From: an uncultured Clostridia bacterium
GTDB lineage: Bacteria; Bacillota; Clostridia; Christensenellales; Aristaeellaceae
Length of the DNA: 17,790 nucleotides
Direction: 5' to 3'
Assembly (NCBI GenBank): GCA_937906775.1
Contig: CALCUD010000076.1
Location: 1-17,790 of the forward strand
Part shown: one piece after another, positions 16,309-17,790 of the stretch
How the letters are laid out: each line of letters starts with the position of its first letter
Numbering within the stretch: the stretch's first letter is position 1
Notes under the pieces: model-generated
The model's input: the letters and a program-made list of their open reading frames with translations, nothing else
The model's database searches: none
Told to the model about the DNA's origin: nothing
Position numbers and translations under genes: made by a program

Positions 16309-17325
16309 TTACTCTTCATATGGCGGTTTGTTTATGTTGTTTTCCATTATCTCAAGATACTCTTCAAGACAGAGATCATTATCTCTGATTTTCAGACTGT
16401 GTTCTGAACCAACATAACGAATATGCCATGCTTCTGCAGTATATCCTGTGACAGCTTCCTTACCTTCCGGATAGCGGATGATAAATCCATATTCCCAGCA
16501 ATGTTCATGCAGCCATTTGTATTGTTTTGTTCCCTTAAAACTGCTTGTTCCGGGAACATTAACATCAAAAGATAATCCCAGATGATGCTCGCTCATTCCC
16601 GGTTCTGCAACTGTTTTTGATGCAGCTGCTTTCGCTTTTGCTAATGACCAGCCGGAATGACTTGATCTGTAACTGCTGATTATTTTATTCATTAAGCTTT
16701 CCTGATCATTCCAGGTACGGTAACCCGCACTGATCTGCCATTTTTTGATACCGTTATTTTGTGCTTCCGAGAGCATAGTAAATAATGCCACGACAGCTTC
16801 TCTGACACCCATTGTGTTTTTGTATTTAATTTTTACAGCAGTGCTGTTAAAATAATCCGTCAGTAATACTAAATCTTTGGGAGAAAATAACTCTGAAACA
16901 GGATTTTCTTTGTTGACGAGATAAGGAAGTTTGCCGGACAATACATCAACTGGATCCGGTTTATCAGGCATCGAAACAGCTTTATCAGAATATAGTATCT
17001 TTTGCGTTTTTTCTCCCGCTATTCCATCATCATCCAGATCATTCATTCTTTGGAAACATTTTACTGCTTTTTTTGTTGCTGATCCGTAATCTCCATCCGG
17101 AGATCCCGGATCATATCCCAGAACAATTAATCTTTCCTGTAATCTCAGTACATCGTCTCCCTTGGAACCTGTATTTAACATTCTGTATTCATATTCTGCA
17201 ATATCCTGAACAGAAACGATTACTTCAGTATCTTCAGATTGTTCTTCTGAAAACGTTACAGTACAATACGGAAATATGATAATCATAATAATCATAATTA
17301 CTATGATGCATTTGATATATCTCAT
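16309..17325 (-). CDS. VanY-type D-alanyl-D-alanine carboxypeptidase with N-terminal peptidoglycan-binding domain
   Basis: The 338-residue exported protein has a strongly hydrophobic N-terminus (MRYIKCIIVIMIIMIIIFPY) acting as signal peptide or anchor. A peptidoglycan-binding domain of the PG_binding_1 type follows (TGSKGDDVLRLQERLIVLGY, DGDYGSATKKAVKCFQ, DGIAGEKT). The C-terminal metallopeptidase M15B domain has ISAGYRTWNDQ, EPGMSEHHLGLSFDVN with zinc ligands His and Asp, and EAWHIRYVG with the third ligand His and the catalytic Glu. It would cleave D-Ala from stem peptides at the wall. No vanHAX-type genes are near, so this does not indicate glycopeptide resistance. The ATG at 17325 has AAAGG nine bases upstream; an earlier ATG at 17343 has none. 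Confidence 0.92.
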   Translation of the reverse strand: MRYIKCIIVIMIIMIIIFPYCTVTFSEEQSEDTEVIVSVQDIAEYEYRMLNTGSKGDDVLRLQERLIVLGYDPGSPDGDYGSATKKAVKCFQRMNDLDDDGIAGEKTQKILYSDKAVSMPDKPDPVDVLSGKLPYLVNKENPVSELFSPKDLVLLTDYFNSTAVKIKYKNTMGVREAVVALFTMLSEAQNNGIKKWQISAGYRTWNDQESLMNKIISSYRSSHSGWSLAKAKAAASKTVAEPGMSEHHLGLSFDVNVPGTSSFKGTKQYKWLHEHCWEYGFIIRYPEGKEAVTGYTAEAWHIRYVGSEHSLKIRDNDLCLEEYLEIMENNINKPPYEE

Positions 17326-17369
17326 ATTATTACGCCTTTCCATAGATCACATAACTGAAACTAATATTT

Positions 17370-17606
17370 TTATATATTCTTTATATTCATATTACGGATT
17401 ACGGAAGAAAAAAAGATTGTATTATCTGTCATTTTTCCGATCATTTCCAGTGCTACGATCAAAAGATCATGCACATCCACATTTTCTTCATCGATTTCGG
17501 AAAGTTTCTTATAGATGTCATTTATTCTGCTTCTGTTTTTTTGATAGACAGACCATGCCAGTTCTTTGCTGAAGGGATTGACATATTCATTGTTCAGTTC
17601 CATCAT
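17370..17606 (-). CDS. Small protein of unknown function upstream of the vanY-like gene
   Basis: A 78-residue frame begins with two adjacent ATG codons (17606 and 17603) behind GAGG and ends 44 bases before the VanY-type start. It follows a near-consensus promoter, so it is probably the first gene of a two-gene unit. The sequence is mostly helical in character and acidic in the middle (IYKKLSEIDEENVDVHDLLIVA); I recognise no family. No signal peptide is visible. It could be a regulator of the unit or a leader gene. Confidence 0.55.
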   Translation of the reverse strand: MMELNNEYVNPFSKELAWSVYQKNRSRINDIYKKLSEIDEENVDVHDLLIVALEMIGKMTDNTIFFSSVIRNMNIKNI

Positions 17607-17636
17607 AATATCCTCATCTAATAAAATACATTATTA

Positions 17637-17665
17637 ATTATATACAGAAACATACATCATTGCAA
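17637..17665 (-). promoter_or_regulatory. Sigma-A promoter of the small gene/vanY unit
   Basis: On the minus strand TTGCAA (17660-17665) and TATAAT (17637-17642) have a 17-base spacer. The start would be near 17630, about 24 bases before the ATG. Confidence 0.75.
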
Positions 17666-17673
17666 TGTATGTT
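17649..17673. repeat. Perfect 9-base inverted repeat over the -35 (candidate operator)
   Basis: AACATACAT and ATGTATGTT flank a 7-base centre that contains most of the -35 element. A protein bound here would block RNA polymerase. The repeat has no T tract after it, so it is not a terminator. Confidence 0.5.
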
Positions 17674-17688
17674 ACATGCAGAAATATA

Positions 17689-17718
17689 AAAAGCCTTTGA
17701 ATGAATTCAAAGGCTTTT
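17689..17718 (-). terminator. Rho-independent terminator of tRNA-Trp
   Basis: A 13-base-pair perfect stem (AAAAGCCTTTGAA/TTCAAAGGCTTTT) with a 4-base loop lies directly after the tRNA CCA end on the minus strand and is followed by TTTTTATATTT. Confidence 0.85.
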
Positions 17719-17790
17719 GGCAGGGGAAGAAGGATTCGAACCCTCAACAAAGGTTTTGGAGACCCACGTGTTACCATTACACCATGCCCC
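17718..17790 (-). tRNA. tRNA-Trp (anticodon CCA), first base outside the window
   Basis: On the minus strand the D stem GTGT/ACAC, anticodon loop CTCCAAA (anticodon CCA), T stem GAGGG/CCTTC with loop TTCGAAT, and an encoded CCA 3' end all fall at standard spacing. The acceptor stem implies that the first base (expected A) lies at 17791. The acceptor stem has a C-T mismatch at pair 6-67 (17727), and the anticodon stem has a U-U at 27-43. Confidence 0.9.

Noticed and set aside
16309..17325. Glycopeptide resistance locus
   Set aside because: Only a VanY-type domain is present. There is no VanH, VanA-type ligase, VanX or two-component system nearby, and such carboxypeptidases are common wall enzymes. 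The ATP-grasp gene at 2531-3544 is of a different family and far away.
1..17790. CRISPR arrays, insertion sequences, phage genes, toxin-antitoxin pairs
   Set aside because: I saw no direct-repeat arrays, transposase or integrase motifs, or typical toxin pairs. The only repeats are short inverted repeats at promoters and terminators and the LRR coding repeats.

Overview
The window looks like a piece of a Bacillota (Firmicutes) genome, most likely an uncultured Clostridia-type gut or rumen bacterium. The signs are an HPr kinase/phosphorylase, strong AGGAGG-type ribosome binding sites, moderate-to-low G+C outside the left edge, an rplS gene with its own leader, a BspA-type leucine-rich-repeat protein and a glycoside hydrolase family 3 enzyme. 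The species is inferred from gene content only. There is no phage, transposon, CRISPR array or rRNA.

Left block (1-4761), all on the minus strand and read right to left: ychF, a sugar-transfer-type ATP-grasp gene, rplS with its own promoter, leader hairpin and strong terminator, then a GH3 glycosidase running off the left edge. The last part of the GH3 frame is not GH3. At about 333-350 it switches in frame to part of an alkaline phosphatase with higher G+C. This is either a chimeric join in the assembly or a real gene fusion, and it is the most striking anomaly here.

Central block (4827-13531), all on the plus strand with short gaps or overlaps: uppP, a DacF-type D-Ala-D-Ala carboxypeptidase, ybaK, an FGGY sugar kinase, a Cof-type HAD phosphatase, hprK, a ROK glucokinase and a cytoplasmic LRR protein. 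Envelope recycling genes are followed by sugar phosphorylation and catabolite-control genes; the hprK and glucokinase frames overlap. No terminator is visible inside this run.

Right block (13557-17790): a malic enzyme gene with a small unknown gene behind it (minus), a divergent AraC-type regulator (plus), a VanY-type carboxypeptidase with an N-terminal peptidoglycan-binding domain preceded by a small unknown gene (both minus), and a tRNA-Trp with terminator at the right edge (minus, first base outside the window).

Several good sigma-A promoters can be read directly: rplS, ychF, the malic enzyme gene and the small gene before vanY all have 17-base spacers. Three promoters carry inverted repeats over the -10 or -35 element and are candidate operator sites. 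Apart from the GH3/phosphatase junction and a few unrecognised small genes, the content is ordinary chromosomal housekeeping and sugar metabolism. I found no convincing new multi-gene system.
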